Numbered from the stretch's first letter, positions 14,908-24,112 are shown. The stretch is 64,000 nucleotides of DNA from Actinoplanes aureus (GCF_015704865.1 NZ_JADQTO010000001.1:186001-250000), one strand, 5' to 3'. Numbers and translations: made by a program. The notes: a model not told the origin generated them from the letters alone.

Positions 14908-17900
14908 TCAGACGGCGATCGGCTGAACGCCGCGCATCCAGGCCAGCACCTCGGTCGGGCCGAGCGGGCTGGAGAAGAGATAGCCCTGACCGAACGGGCA
15001 GCCCATCCGGACCAGGAGCTCCCGGTGCGTCGGGCTCTCGATGCCCTCGGCCACCACGATTAGGCCGAGTGACTGGGCCAGGCTCACGATGCCGGTGACC
15101 AGCGCGAGCGGCTGATGGCTGGTGATCATGTCGTCGATGAAGGTCTTGTCGATCTTCACGACGTCGATCGGACGCTGGCGCAGGTAGCCCAGCGACGAGT
15201 AGCCGGTGCCGAAGTCGTCGATCGCGATCCGGATGCCCAGGTCGCGCAGCGTGGCGAGGTTCGTCCAGACCTGTTCGTCGTCCTTGACCAGCATGGTCTC
15301 GGTGATCTCGAGCATCAGGCCCTGCGGCGGCACCCCGGTGTGCTGGAGCGCGTTGCGTACCTGGTCGACGAACCCGTTCTCCCGGAACTGCCGGACCGAG
15401 ACGTTGACGCTGACGTACGGCGCGAGCTCGGGCGGCAGGATGCGCCGCCACTCGGCGACCGTACGCAGCGCCTCCTCCAGCACCCAGCGTCCCATCGGCA
15501 CGATCAGGCCGCTCTCCTCGGCCACCTCGATGAACTGGTCCGGCGTGATCACGCCCCGCTTCGGGTGATGCCAGCGGACCAGCGCCTCGAAGCCGACCGG
15601 CGTACCCGCTGCCAGGTCGACGATCGGCTGGTAGTGCAGCAGGAAGTGACCCTCGTTGACCGCGTGGTCCAGCGCCGAGCGCAGCTCCAGCCGCTCCACC
15701 ATCTCGTTGTGCAGGTGCGCCTGGTAACGCCGCCACTGGTTCTTGCCGGCGCCCTTGGCCACGTAGAGGGCGAGGTCCGCCTGGCGCAGCAGTTCGTCGG
15801 CGTCGCTCGCCTCGGGTGTGGTGGTGATGCCGATGCTGGCGACCGCGTGCAGCGGCTTGGCGTCGGTCTGGATCGGTGGGGCCAGCGCGGCCAGGATGCG
15901 GTTCGCGGTCTCCTCGACCGCGCCCGGATCGTTGACGTTCTCCACCAGCGCCGCGAACTCGTCACCACCGAGCCGGGCCGCCGTGTCGTCGGCCCGCAGC
16001 GCCCCGGCGATCCGGCTCGCCACCTCGATCAGCAGCTGGTCGCCGACCGCGTGCCCGAGCGTGTCGTTCACGATCTTGAAGTCGTCCAGGTCGATGAAGA
16101 GGACGCCGACCACCGAACCGTCCCGGGCACCGCGGGCCAGCGCGTGCTTGAGCCGGTCGTTGAAGAGCACTCGGTTGGCCAGACCGGTCATCGCGTCGTG
16201 GAACGCCTGGTGGGTGAGCTCCTGCTCGAGACGGCGCTGCTCGGTCACGTCCCGCATGGTGATGACCAGGCCGGACACGGTCGGTTCCGCCCGCAGGTCA
16301 CGGCAGTGCAGCTCCAGCAGCACCTCGGTACGCCGGTTGCCGCGGGCGCGGAAGTCGAGCTGTTGCTGCAACTGGTCACCGCCCCGGACCGCGGTCAGCA
16401 CCTCGGCGAGCCGGTTCCGCTCGCCCGGGTGGATCACCTCGGGGAGCAGTGCCCCGGTCGGGTCGCCGCCGAACACGCCGACCGCCGACGGGCTCGCGTA
16501 CCGGATCCGGTCCTGCTCGTCGAGGATCACGATGACGTCGGCGGTGTTCTGGATCAGGGTGCGGAAGTAGGTCTCGCTGTTGCGCCGGGCCACCTCCTGG
16601 CCGAGCGCGATCCGCTCCAGGGCGAGCGCGACCTGTCCGGCCAGCACCTCCACCGAGCGTTGGAGTTCCAGCAACGCCCAGGTGGGCGCGCCGACGTGCA
16701 GCACACCGACCAGCGGGTCGCCGCCCGGCCGGTCCTTGAGCACCATCGGGCAGCGCAGCGTCTTGGTGAACTGGGTGAGCCGTACCGCGACGGCCCAGTC
16801 GACGTCGCGGGTGGTGACCAGGCGGGCGGCGGTGCCGGTGGCCCGGTCCACGGCGGCCTGCGCGGCGGCCTCTGCCGACTGCGGTTCCGCCTGGGCGATC
16901 GCGATCGCCAGAACGACGCCGTGCGGCACGTCGCCGGGGAGCAATTGGGCCACCGCGGTGCGTACCGCGAGCCCGACACCCTCGGCGTCGACCGCCGACA
17001 CCAGAGCCGCCGAGGCCTCGCGCAGGGCCCGTTCCCGGGCCATCGCCTGCCGGTGGCTCGTCATGATCCCGGCCATCCGGGCCAGGACCAGCAGCAGCAT
17101 GAGCATGCTCAGCGCGGCCACCGTGGTGAGGCCGGCGACCTGCCCGTCCCGGAACATCTTCAGCACGAGTACGGCCGGCGCGACCAGAGCCGCCACGCCG
17201 AGCAGGGCGAGCCGGCTCCGGCTGGTCTCGGCGGGCGGCACCTCGGACGGGCGGGTCAGCTCCGCCATCGACGGGATCGACGCGGCCAGACCGGCGGCAG
17301 CGTAGAAGGCCAGGTGGCCGAGGACAGGTTGGCGGGCCACATCGGCGACCAGCATCGCGAACACCCCGGCGCCGAGCCAGTGACCGGGCGCGACGAGCCG
17401 GCCGGGCATCGTGGCGAGCCGGATCAGCAGACCCAGGCAGAGCAGGTCGGCGAGCGGCATGGCCAGGCCCATCCAGCCCTCGCCCACCGAGCCGTCCATC
17501 CGTGGCCCGATCACGAACGTCCAGATCAGCAGCGCCACTCCGGAGGTGACGGTGAGCGCGTCCAGCAGGCCGGCGTGGTCCCGGGCGGCGTTGGTGCGGC
17601 GGCGTACGAAACCGGCCAGGGCGACGGCCAGGACCGGGTACGCGAGCAGCAGCAGCGCGGTGCCGGTCGGCGCCAGCCAGAGCGCCCAGTTCGTGATGAA
17701 CGACGGTGCGTCGGCGGCGGCTCCACCGATCGCCGACAGGGCCACGGCCGCGGCGAGCAGCCACCACGGCCGGACGTCGTCGGGGTGGCTGCGACGGATC
17801 CCGTACGCCACGACGGCGACCGTCGAGACCCCGCCGACCAGCCGCAGCGGTATCTCCAGGCCGGGTTGCAGAGCCACGGCGACGATGAGCACCGCCATCC

Positions 17901-17937
17901 AGGCGCCGAATAGGGCGGCGGGCCACCGTGTCGGCAT
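14908..17937 (-). CDS. membrane GGDEF-EAL protein with PAS domain
   Basis: This 1009-residue protein is a cyclic-di-GMP enzyme. The first 290 residues form about eight to ten membrane helices. A GAF-like stretch follows (about 300-450), then a PAS domain (about 460-580). The GGDEF cyclase domain has an intact RLGGDEFAALV near residue 654. The EAL phosphodiesterase domain has EALVRWHHP near 783, DDFGTGYSSL and KIDKTFID, so both active sites look complete. The balance of synthesis and breakdown cannot be read from sequence. ATG 17937 follows GAAGGGAGC. The frame runs further upstream, but only over noncoding DNA and the divergent methyltransferase gene. Confidence 0.95.
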   Translation of the reverse strand: MPTRWPAALFGAWMAVLIVAVALQPGLEIPLRLVGGVSTVAVVAYGIRRSHPDDVRPWWLLAAAVALSAIGGAAADAPSFITNWALWLAPTGTALLLLAYPVLAVALAGFVRRRTNAARDHAGLLDALTVTSGVALLIWTFVIGPRMDGSVGEGWMGLAMPLADLLCLGLLIRLATMPGRLVAPGHWLGAGVFAMLVADVARQPVLGHLAFYAAAGLAASIPSMAELTRPSEVPPAETSRSRLALLGVAALVAPAVLVLKMFRDGQVAGLTTVAALSMLMLLLVLARMAGIMTSHRQAMARERALREASAALVSAVDAEGVGLAVRTAVAQLLPGDVPHGVVLAIAIAQAEPQSAEAAAQAAVDRATGTAARLVTTRDVDWAVAVRLTQFTKTLRCPMVLKDRPGGDPLVGVLHVGAPTWALLELQRSVEVLAGQVALALERIALGQEVARRNSETYFRTLIQNTADVIVILDEQDRIRYASPSAVGVFGGDPTGALLPEVIHPGERNRLAEVLTAVRGGDQLQQQLDFRARGNRRTEVLLELHCRDLRAEPTVSGLVITMRDVTEQRRLEQELTHQAFHDAMTGLANRVLFNDRLKHALARGARDGSVVGVLFIDLDDFKIVNDTLGHAVGDQLLIEVASRIAGALRADDTAARLGGDEFAALVENVNDPGAVEETANRILAALAPPIQTDAKPLHAVASIGITTTPEASDADELLRQADLALYVAKGAGKNQWRRYQAHLHNEMVERLELRSALDHAVNEGHFLLHYQPIVDLAAGTPVGFEALVRWHHPKRGVITPDQFIEVAEESGLIVPMGRWVLEEALRTVAEWRRILPPELAPYVSVNVSVRQFRENGFVDQVRNALQHTGVPPQGLMLEITETMLVKDDEQVWTNLATLRDLGIRIAIDDFGTGYSSLGYLRQRPIDVVKIDKTFIDDMITSHQPLALVTGIVSLAQSLGLIVVAEGIESPTHRELLVRMGCPFGQGYLFSSPLGPTEVLAWMRGVQPIAV

Positions 17938-18093
17938 CCTGCTCCCTTCCGCGCTACCCCGATATCGGCCTGATCGGCCCGCCAGCCGATGATCTGAGCG
18001 ATAGCGGCACGATGAACCCTTTTCACCCGGGCGACGGAGGCCGGTGCCGGACCCGATGGCCCCGGACACGTCGAACCGGGGTTCAATCGGGAG

Positions 18094-18729
18094 GTGCCTC
18101 TCGACTTCGTCCGCGCCCACACCGTTCCCGCGCCGGTGCCATTCGTCCCGGAGATCCTCCTCCGGCAGGCCGAGGAGCCGATCGCGCTCTGGGAGGCCAC
18201 CGAGTCGGGCGGCACGCCGCAGCCACCGCCCTTCTGGGCGTTCGCCTGGGCCGGCGGCCAGGCCCTCGCGCGGCATGTACTCGACGAACCGGACCTGGTC
18301 GCCGGGCGCAGCGTGCTCGACCTGGCCACCGGATCCGGGCTGGTCGCGGTCGCGGCGGCCCGCGCCGGCGCACACCCGGTCACCGCCAACGACATCGACC
18401 CGTTCTCGCTCGCCGCGGCGCTGGCCAACGCCGAGGCCAACGGCGTCCAGGTGGAGGCGGTCGAAGGCGACCTGCTGGACACCGACGACAAGTACGGCGT
18501 GATCCTCGCCGGTGACGTCTTCTACAGCCGGGAGATGGCCGGCCGCGTCCTCCCGTTCCTGCGGCGTGCCGCCGGCCGCGGCTCCCTGGTCCTGGTCGGC
18601 GACCCGGGCCGCGCCTACCTCCCGGACGGCCTGATCCAGCGAGCCGTGTACGACGTCCCGGTCAACGAGGAACTCGAGAGCGTCCCGGTCCGCCGCACCA
18701 CCGTCTGGCAGGTAACCGCAGGTCGTTGA
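18094..18729 (+). CDS. class I SAM-dependent methyltransferase
   Basis: The 211-residue protein resembles protein-lysine methyltransferases of the ETFB/METTL20 group. The N-terminal PFWAFAWAGGQALARHV segment is characteristic of that group, and the SAM-binding motif I is VLDLATGSGLVAVAAARAG. TANDIDPF provides the ribose-binding acidic residue and LAGDVFYS is motif IV. The target might be a protein, as in the family, but this is inference. It starts with GTG and is divergent from the GGDEF-EAL gene; the two starts are 156 bases apart. Confidence 0.87.
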   Translation: MPLDFVRAHTVPAPVPFVPEILLRQAEEPIALWEATESGGTPQPPPFWAFAWAGGQALARHVLDEPDLVAGRSVLDLATGSGLVAVAAARAGAHPVTANDIDPFSLAAALANAEANGVQVEAVEGDLLDTDDKYGVILAGDVFYSREMAGRVLPFLRRAAGRGSLVLVGDPGRAYLPDGLIQRAVYDVPVNEELESVPVRRTTVWQVTAGR

Positions 18730-18791
18730 GCTGAAGCGCAAGTGGCTGCATGGGCCCGGCGGGCGCGCTGGGGCCCGGGGATGCGTCCAGG

Positions 18792-18853
18792 TCGCGTGGC
18801 CGGCGGGGACGGCCGGGTTTCGGGGACGGTGGAAACGCGTACCGGAAAATGGG
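18792..18853 (+). repeat. dispersed about 63 bp intergenic repeat (family 1), copy B
   Basis: This copy aligns with 4741-4804 over its whole length with several substitutions and a short gap. It again sits between two convergent genes and ends 14 bases from the minus-strand stop codon. Confidence 0.65.
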
Positions 18854-18867
18854 CGTGAGCGGAAGGC

Positions 18868-19584
18868 TCAGAGTAAGTCTCGGAGGGCGAAGCCGTCGGT
18901 GACGACGGCGTCGGGTGCGGGCCAGGGTGATGGGTCCGCCGGGTCGTCGCGGCCGGATGGCATGAGGATCGCCGTGCCGATGTCGGCGCGGCGGGCGCAC
19001 AGGATGTCGCGGCGGCGGCTGTCGCCGACGAACCAGCAGGCCGCGGGGGAGACGCCGAGCTTGTCGGTGGCGTTCCAGATCATCTGCGGGTTGGGTTTGC
19101 GGACGCCGGCCTCGTCGCTGTAGATCTGCGCGGCGAAGAGCCGGCCCACGCCGGCCTTGGCGAGGAAATCGCGGTGCGCCGCGCCGCAGAGGGTGTTGCT
19201 GACCACCGCCATCGGGATGCCCGCCTCGGCCAGCGCCGCCAGGGCCTCGGGAATGCCGGGGCGCAGCGCCCAGCCCTCCCGCCAGGCCCAGTCGTAGCTG
19301 AGGCGCGGCACCGCGCCGCGCACCCGGACCTGGGCGAGCGGGGGCCAGCCGCCGATCACGAACCGTTCCCAGACCTCCGCCTGTGGCAGCTCGTCGGGCC
19401 AGTCCTCATCACGCCAGCGGGCATAGGCCTCGCCGCCCTCGGTGAGCGATCGCTGAATCTGCCCGGGGGTGAGCGCACCCCGCGCCAGGTTGTAGATCCG
19501 CAGGACGAGTTCCGGAGGGGCGGCCCGGTACGGAGCGTCCGCGAGCACACCACCGAAGTCGAACAGCACGGCTTCCGGCGTCAT
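18868..19584 (-). CDS. HAD-superfamily hydrolase
   Basis: The 238-residue protein has the four HAD motifs. The nucleophile motif is AVLFDFGGVLAD, where Gly replaces the second Asp, as in the epoxide-hydrolase-like HAD group. Motif II is VVSNT, motif III Lys lies in GVRKPNPQM, and motif IV is CWFVGDSRRRDILCARRA. The helical cap lies between motifs I and II. With the second Asp replaced, phosphatase activity is less certain than for a normal HAD enzyme. It ends next to repeat copy B and starts 14 bases from the ROK gene stop. Confidence 0.87.
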   Translation of the reverse strand: MTPEAVLFDFGGVLADAPYRAAPPELVLRIYNLARGALTPGQIQRSLTEGGEAYARWRDEDWPDELPQAEVWERFVIGGWPPLAQVRVRGAVPRLSYDWAWREGWALRPGIPEALAALAEAGIPMAVVSNTLCGAAHRDFLAKAGVGRLFAAQIYSDEAGVRKPNPQMIWNATDKLGVSPAACWFVGDSRRRDILCARRADIGTAILMPSGRDDPADPSPWPAPDAVVTDGFALRDLL

Positions 19585-19597
19585 CGCACCTGACTCG

Positions 19598-20368
19598 TCA
19601 TTTCATGTGGCCCAGCGTCCAGGCGCGGACGCCGCCGACGATGCCCGCCGTGTTCGGCACCACGACCACGTCGTCGCCCATCCGGGCCAGCTGTGTCGGG
19701 GTGATCAGTCGCGAGTTGCCGCCGCCGAGGTAGACCCGGTCCCAGAGGAAGACCGGGCGCAGGCCCTCGACGACGTTGCGCACCCGGCGGGACCAGAGCG
19801 CGTCGCCCAGGCGGCGGCGTTCGTGCTCACCGATGTACGTGTCGTAGGACATCCCCCAGCGCACCGGGGCCTGCGACATCTCCAGGTGCGGGGCGAGCTC
19901 GCCGCCGTCGAAGAGTGCGCAGCCCAGGCCGGTGCCGAGGGTCAGCACCAGCTCGCAGCCGGTGCCCGCGACCACACCGGCGCCGTGCACTTCGGCGTCG
20001 TTGAGCACCAGGGTGGGCAGGCCGAACGCCTCGGCCAGCGCGGTACGCGCGTCGAACCCCTGCCACGCCTCGAGCAGCTCCGGATCCACCTTGGTACGCG
20101 GCCCGCTGCGGGTCACGTAGTGCGGCGTCGCCACCACCACCCCGTGCCGGATCATCCCCGGCATCCCGACCGTGACCCGGTTCGCGTTCGGCAACTGTTC
20201 ACCGAGGTTCACCAGGGTTTTGACGAAGAGGTCGGGCGGTAGCGGGTACGGAGTCGGGACCCGGATCGGGTGTGCCCGCATCGTGCCGGCCTCGTCCAGC
20301 ACCGAGCCCTTGATGCCGCCGCCGCCGCAATCGATCGTCAGGGTGAAAGCCACGCCGCCAGTTTGCAT
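19598..20368 (-). CDS. ROK-family sugar kinase
   Basis: The 256-residue protein is an ASKHA-fold kinase of the ROK group. It shows phosphate 1 (LTIDCGGGGIKGSVLD, 10-25), GMPGMIRHG, a substrate/connect region with VLNDAEVHGAG, phosphate 2 (LTLGTGLGCALFDGGEL) and the adenosine part VYLGGGNSRL. It is shorter than typical glucokinases and close in size to actinobacterial polyphosphate glucokinase (about 265), but the phosphate donor cannot be told from sequence. GGAGGT lies about seven bases before ATG 20368. It follows bioD by 41 bases on the same strand and may be co-transcribed with the biotin genes. Confidence 0.85.
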   Translation of the reverse strand: MQTGGVAFTLTIDCGGGGIKGSVLDEAGTMRAHPIRVPTPYPLPPDLFVKTLVNLGEQLPNANRVTVGMPGMIRHGVVVATPHYVTRSGPRTKVDPELLEAWQGFDARTALAEAFGLPTLVLNDAEVHGAGVVAGTGCELVLTLGTGLGCALFDGGELAPHLEMSQAPVRWGMSYDTYIGEHERRRLGDALWSRRVRNVVEGLRPVFLWDRVYLGGGNSRLITPTQLARMGDDVVVVPNTAGIVGGVRAWTLGHMK

Positions 20369-20409
20369 GTGGACCACCTCCCGGCACAGTAATTGTGCCT
20401 GGTGTCCCG

Positions 20410-21666
20410 TTATCCTGCTTCCTCCGCCCAGACGCGCCAGTTGTCCAGGACGCCGTGCAGAGCCGGCGTCAGCCACCCCGGCGCGGACCGGCGGAACACC
20501 CCCGGATCCATCGACCCGGCGCCGGCCGGCAGGGCGCCGACCAGGTGCGGGACCAGCTCGCTCAGGTTGGCCCAGTGGACCAGCTCGGGTTCGGCCGGCC
20601 AGGCGCCGAGGATCACCCGGGCCGGTACGCCGCGGCGGTTGAGCGCCTCCAGGGTGAGCGCGGTGTGGTTCAGCGTGCCGAGGCCGGCCCGGGCCACCAC
20701 GATCATGTTGGCGCCGAGCGTGGTGGCCAGGTCGGCGAAGGTCCACGGCTCGCCGGACGGGCGCAGTCCCATCGGCACGAGCAGCCCGCCCGCGCCCTCG
20801 ACCAGCACCAGGTCGTGTTTCCCGGCCTCGGCCCGGATCGCGTCGACCACGTCGAACAGGTCCAGCGCGGGCAGGCCGGCCACCTTCGCGGCGGCGAGCG
20901 GGGCGAGCGGCTCCGGGTACTCCGCCAGCGTGCGGACGGTGGCCGGTCCTGCTAGCCGGGTCACCACCTCGGCGTCGGTGGGCGCGCCGGTGGCGATCCC
21001 GGTCTGACCGGGTTTGATCACGGCGACACGCAGCCCGGCGCCCTGTGCGGCGGCGGCCATGGCAGCGGTGGCGATGGTCTTGCCGACCTCGGTGTCGGTG
21101 CCGGTGACCAGCACGATCCCGCGCCACTCGGCGGATTCGGGGCGGCTCGGCGCGGGCTGGGCGGTGGTGGTGGCGGCCTGCGCGGCGAGCTCGGTGTCGA
21201 TCTCCTCGGCGAGGGCCTCGCCGTCCACCTCGGAGGCGGCGATGGGCTCGGCGGTGGGCTCAGCGCCCGGCACGGTTTCGCCCGGTCCGGCGGGCACGGC
21301 CGGCCCAGCTGGCACGGTTTCGGCCGGCTCAGCAGGCGTGGTCCAGGCCGGCGTGGCCGGGTCGGCTGGCGTGGTCGTGCCGCCTGGCGTGACCGGGTCG
21401 GCTGGCGTGGTCGTGCCGCCTGGCGTGGTCGTGCCGCCTGGCGTGGTCGTGCCGCCTGGCGTGGCTGTGCCGCCTGGCGTGGCTGTGCCGCCTGGCGTGG
21501 CTGTGCCGCCTGGCGTGGCCGGGTGGCCTCCGCCGTGAGTCTGCAACGGATCCATCTCGTCCGGCTTCCGGGTGGGTGGTGGCCCGAGTGGCAGGCCATG
21601 CCCGCGGCTCTGGGTCCCGCGAGGCGGCGGAACCATCGAGATGCCGGCGTAATAGGAGGGGGTCAT
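20410..21666 (-). CDS. bioD: dethiobiotin synthetase with repeat-rich N-terminal extension
   Basis: BioD closes the ureido ring of biotin, making dethiobiotin from DAPA with CO2 and ATP. The catalytic core is residues 183-418 (236 aa, normal BioD size). It has the P-loop GTDTEVGKT (189-197), AVIKPGQTG and LVEGAGGLLVPM. Ahead of it lies an unusual 180-residue extension with tandem (A/T)TPGGT repeats (about 49-105) and an acidic linker. ATG 21666 overlaps the bioF stop by four bases (ATGA), which supports translation of the whole chain. Starts inside the extension are possible, and proteolytic removal cannot be excluded. Confidence 0.9.
   Translation of the reverse strand: MTPSYYAGISMVPPPRGTQSRGHGLPLGPPPTRKPDEMDPLQTHGGGHPATPGGTATPGGTATPGGTATPGGTTTPGGTTTPGGTTTPADPVTPGGTTTPADPATPAWTTPAEPAETVPAGPAVPAGPGETVPGAEPTAEPIAASEVDGEALAEEIDTELAAQAATTTAQPAPSRPESAEWRGIVLVTGTDTEVGKTIATAAMAAAAQGAGLRVAVIKPGQTGIATGAPTDAEVVTRLAGPATVRTLAEYPEPLAPLAAAKVAGLPALDLFDVVDAIRAEAGKHDLVLVEGAGGLLVPMGLRPSGEPWTFADLATTLGANMIVVARAGLGTLNHTALTLEALNRRGVPARVILGAWPAEPELVHWANLSELVPHLVGALPAGAGSMDPGVFRRSAPGWLTPALHGVLDNWRVWAEEAG
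21352..21522 (-). repeat. 18-bp tandem repeats coding the (A/T)TPGGT array in bioD
   Basis: The plus strand shows a run of GCCTGGCGTGGCTGTGCC and GCCTGGCGTGGTCGTGCC units with 18-base phase, so the reading frame is kept whatever the copy number. Six regular copies are followed by diverged TTPADP units. Copy number is likely to vary between strains. Confidence 0.88.
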
Positions 21667-22796
21667 GGTGCGCACTCCACGATCACGTTCAAGGCTCGGG
21701 CGAAGTCCGCAGCGGACACACCCGCGTTCAAGGTCAGCCGCAGACGCGAGCTGCCGTCCGGGGTCGACGGGGGCCGGAAGCAGCCGACCGCGACCCCTCG
21801 GTCGCGGCAGTCCGCCGCCCACGCCACGGCCGCCTCCGGGCCCGGGGCCGGCACCGAGAGCACCCCGGCGGCCGGTTTCCGGACGTCGAAGCCCGCTTGC
21901 CGCAGCCGGGTGACGACCTCGGCGCCCCGGCGAAACAGCACCTGCCGCCGGTCGTCGGCGGCCCGAGCGACCTCGACCGCGGCGAGCACGCCGGCGACGA
22001 CGGCCGGCGGTGGGGCGGTGTCGTAGATGAAGGTGCGGCCGGTGTCCACCAGGTGCCGGATGAACGGCGCCGGACCCGCGATCACCCCGCCGGCGCCGCC
22101 GAGCGACTTGGAGAGCGTCGCCGTGACGATCACGTCGGACCGCCCGGCGAGCCCGGCCGCCGCCACGCCGCCGGCGCCCGCGGCCCCGAGCAGGCCGAGC
22201 GCGTGCGCGTCGTCGACGATCAGCAGTGCGCCTCGGGCCGACGTCACCTCGTAGAGCTCCGCCAGCGGGGCGAGGTCACCGTCGACGGAGAAGACCGACT
22301 CGGTCACCACGGCGGCCCGCCCGGGATGGGCGTCCAGAATCGCGGCGACGGCTCCGGGGTCGTTGTGCGGCGCCACCGTCACCGGAAGCCCGGAGATCCG
22401 GCAGCCGTCGATCAGGGACGCGTGGTTGTACGCGTCCGAGACGACCAGGTCGCAGACCGCGCCGACGGCCCGGACCACCGCGAGGTTCGCCAGATATCCC
22501 GAGGAGAAGACCAGCGCGTCCTGCGCGCCGGTCCAGGCGGCCAGGGTGTGCTCCAGAGCGGCGTGCGCGTCGGTCGACCCGCGGACCAGCCGCGAGCCGG
22601 TCGCCCCCAGCCCGTACGCCTCGATGGCCTGCCGCGCCGCGGCGACGACCCGGGGGTGAGTGGAGAGGCCGAGGTAATCGTTTCCGGCCAGGTCGACGAC
22701 GGCGTCGCCGGCGGCCCGCGGCCGCAGCCGGCGTGTGAGACCCGCCTTGGCCCGGTCACCGGCCAGGCGATCGAGCGCCTCCAACCAGTCCGCCAA
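21663..22796 (-). CDS. bioF: 8-amino-7-oxononanoate synthase
   Basis: BioF joins pimeloyl-ACP or pimeloyl-CoA with L-alanine in the first ring-forming step of biotin synthesis. The 377-residue PLP enzyme has DLAGNDYLGLSTHP near the N-terminus, the substrate loop GLGATGSRLVRGS, SDAYNHASLIDG, VTESVFSVDGDLAPL, VDDAHALG and the PLP Lys230 in TATLSKSLGGAGG. It starts with TTG at 22796, preceded by a GGGGGTGTC. Its stop overlaps the bioD start. No bioA is in the window. bioB lies divergently 85 bases away. Confidence 0.95.
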   Translation of the reverse strand: MADWLEALDRLAGDRAKAGLTRRLRPRAAGDAVVDLAGNDYLGLSTHPRVVAAARQAIEAYGLGATGSRLVRGSTDAHAALEHTLAAWTGAQDALVFSSGYLANLAVVRAVGAVCDLVVSDAYNHASLIDGCRISGLPVTVAPHNDPGAVAAILDAHPGRAAVVTESVFSVDGDLAPLAELYEVTSARGALLIVDDAHALGLLGAAGAGGVAAAGLAGRSDVIVTATLSKSLGGAGGVIAGPAPFIRHLVDTGRTFIYDTAPPPAVVAGVLAAVEVARAADDRRQVLFRRGAEVVTRLRQAGFDVRKPAAGVLSVPAPGPEAAVAWAADCRDRGVAVGCFRPPSTPDGSSRLRLTLNAGVSAADFARALNVIVECAP

Positions 22797-22845
22797 GACA
22801 CCCCCTACAGATCACGAGAAGGGGAAACTACCACCCACCACCGAC

Positions 22846-22866
22846 AGTTCCGCCGAGCCCGGAACT
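22846..22866. promoter_or_regulatory. inverted repeat between bioF and bioB
   Basis: AGTTCCG (22846-22852) and CGGAACT (22860-22866) form a perfect 7-base inverted repeat with a 7-base spacer in the divergent promoter region. It sits just upstream of the bioB start, where an operator for a biotin regulator could act on both units. I do not recognise it as a known BioQ or BirA site. Confidence 0.45.
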
Positions 22867-22881
22867 CGGTAGGGTACGGGC

Positions 22882-23877
22882 ATGTCAGAGATCCTCGACC
22901 GGGCCCGGACCCGGGTCCTCGAATCAGGTGCCGGACTCGACGAGGAGCAGATCCTCGAGGTTCTTCGGCTTCCCGACGAGGATCTGCCGGCGTTGTTGCA
23001 GCTGGCCCACGACGTGCGGATGAAGTGGTGCGGACCCGAGGTCGAGGTCGAGGGCATCATCTCGCTGAAGACCGGCGGCTGCCCCGAGGACTGTCACTTC
23101 TGCTCCCAGTCCGGCCTGTTCGCCTCCCCGGTGCGGGCGGTCTGGCTGGACATTCCCTCTCTCGTGGAGGCGGCGAAGCAGACCGCGGCCACCGGCGCGA
23201 CCGAGTTCTGCATCGTGGCGGCGGTGCGCGGGCCGGACAAGCGGCTGATGGATCAGATGCGTGCCGGCGTCAAGGCGATCAAGGAGGCGGTGGACATCCA
23301 GGTCGCCGCGAGCCTCGGCATGCTCACCAAGGAGCAGGTCGACGAGCTCGTCGAGATGGGCGTGCACCGTTACAACCACAATCTCGAGACCTGCCGGTCG
23401 TACTTTCCGAACGTGGTGACCACGCACTCCTTCGAGGAGCGCTGGGAGACGCTGAAGATGGTGCGCGACTCCGGCATGGAGGTCTGCTGCGGCGGCATCC
23501 TCGGCCTGGGGGAGACGATCGAGCAGCGCGCCGAGTTCGCCGCCCAGCTGGCCGAGCTGGACCCGCACGAGGTCCCGCTGAACTTCCTGAACCCCCGGCC
23601 CGGCACCCCGCTCGGCGACCGCCCGGTGGTGGAGGGCAAGGACGCGCTGCGCGCGATCGCCGCCTTCCGGCTGGCGATGCCGAAAACCATTCTTCGGTAC
23701 GCGGGCGGCCGCGAAATCACCCTCGGCGACCTGGGTACGCGTGACGGCCTGCTCGGCGGCATCAACGCGGTGATCGTCGGCAACTACCTGACCACGCTGG
23801 GCCGCCCGGCCACCGCCGACCTGGACCTGCTCCAGGACCTGAAGATGCCGGTCAAGTCGCTCTCGGCCACGTTCTGA
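22882..23877 (+). CDS. bioB: biotin synthase
   Basis: BioB inserts sulfur into dethiobiotin by radical SAM chemistry. The 331-residue chain has the radical-SAM cluster ligands Cys67, Cys71 and Cys74 in [10 protein letters not shown], and later YNHNLETCR and GLGETIEQR, typical of BioB. Further Cys residues in the barrel are available for the [2Fe-2S] sulfur-donor cluster. The protein ends in [10 protein letters not shown]. Its TGA overlaps the ATG of bsaP by one base, so the two are made together. Confidence 0.97.
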   Translation: MSEILDRARTRVLESGAGLDEEQILEVLRLPDEDLPALLQLAHDVRMKWCGPEVEVEGIISLKTGGCPEDCHFCSQSGLFASPVRAVWLDIPSLVEAAKQTAATGATEFCIVAAVRGPDKRLMDQMRAGVKAIKEAVDIQVAASLGMLTKEQVDELVEMGVHRYNHNLETCRSYFPNVVTTHSFEERWETLKMVRDSGMEVCCGGILGLGETIEQRAEFAAQLAELDPHEVPLNFLNPRPGTPLGDRPVVEGKDALRAIAAFRLAMPKTILRYAGGREITLGDLGTRDGLLGGINAVIVGNYLTTLGRPATADLDLLQDLKMPVKSLSATF

Positions 23878-24071
23878 TGCAGTGCCCGACGCAGACCTTC
23901 TGCGACCGGTGCGGGCTCCCGGTCACCGAGGGTGACCACGCGGCCTGTGCGGCGGCGCGTGCGCTGGAGCCGCCGCGGTTCTGCCCGCGGTGCCGCCGCC
24001 GGATGAAGGTGCAGGTCGTCCCGACCGGCTGGACGGCCACCTGCGTGGAGCACGGCACGACCCATGGGTGA
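23877..24071 (+). CDS. bsaP: biotin synthase auxiliary protein (BsaP-like)
   Basis: The 64-residue protein has seven Cys residues (3, 9, 12, 24, 36, 39, 56), among them two CxxC pairs (CDRC, CPRC). Small Cys-rich proteins encoded directly after bioB in actinobacteria belong to the BsaP family, which supports biotin synthase turnover, probably at the iron-sulfur cluster. Here it starts at the last base of the bioB stop (TGATG). The family name rests on size, Cys pattern and position; metal binding is inferred. Confidence 0.87.
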   Translation: MQCPTQTFCDRCGLPVTEGDHAACAAARALEPPRFCPRCRRRMKVQVVPTGWTATCVEHGTTHG

Positions 24072-24112
24072 CGGCGGGTCCGAACCGGGCCCGCCGCCAC
24101 CCTCTCACCCAG

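Noticed and set aside
15115..17913. Very long open frame (932 codons) opposite the GGDEF-EAL gene
   Set aside because: Its product is low in hydrophobic residues and rich in Arg, Gly, His and Gln, as expected for an antisense frame in GC-rich DNA, and the other strand encodes a complete enzyme with intact motifs.
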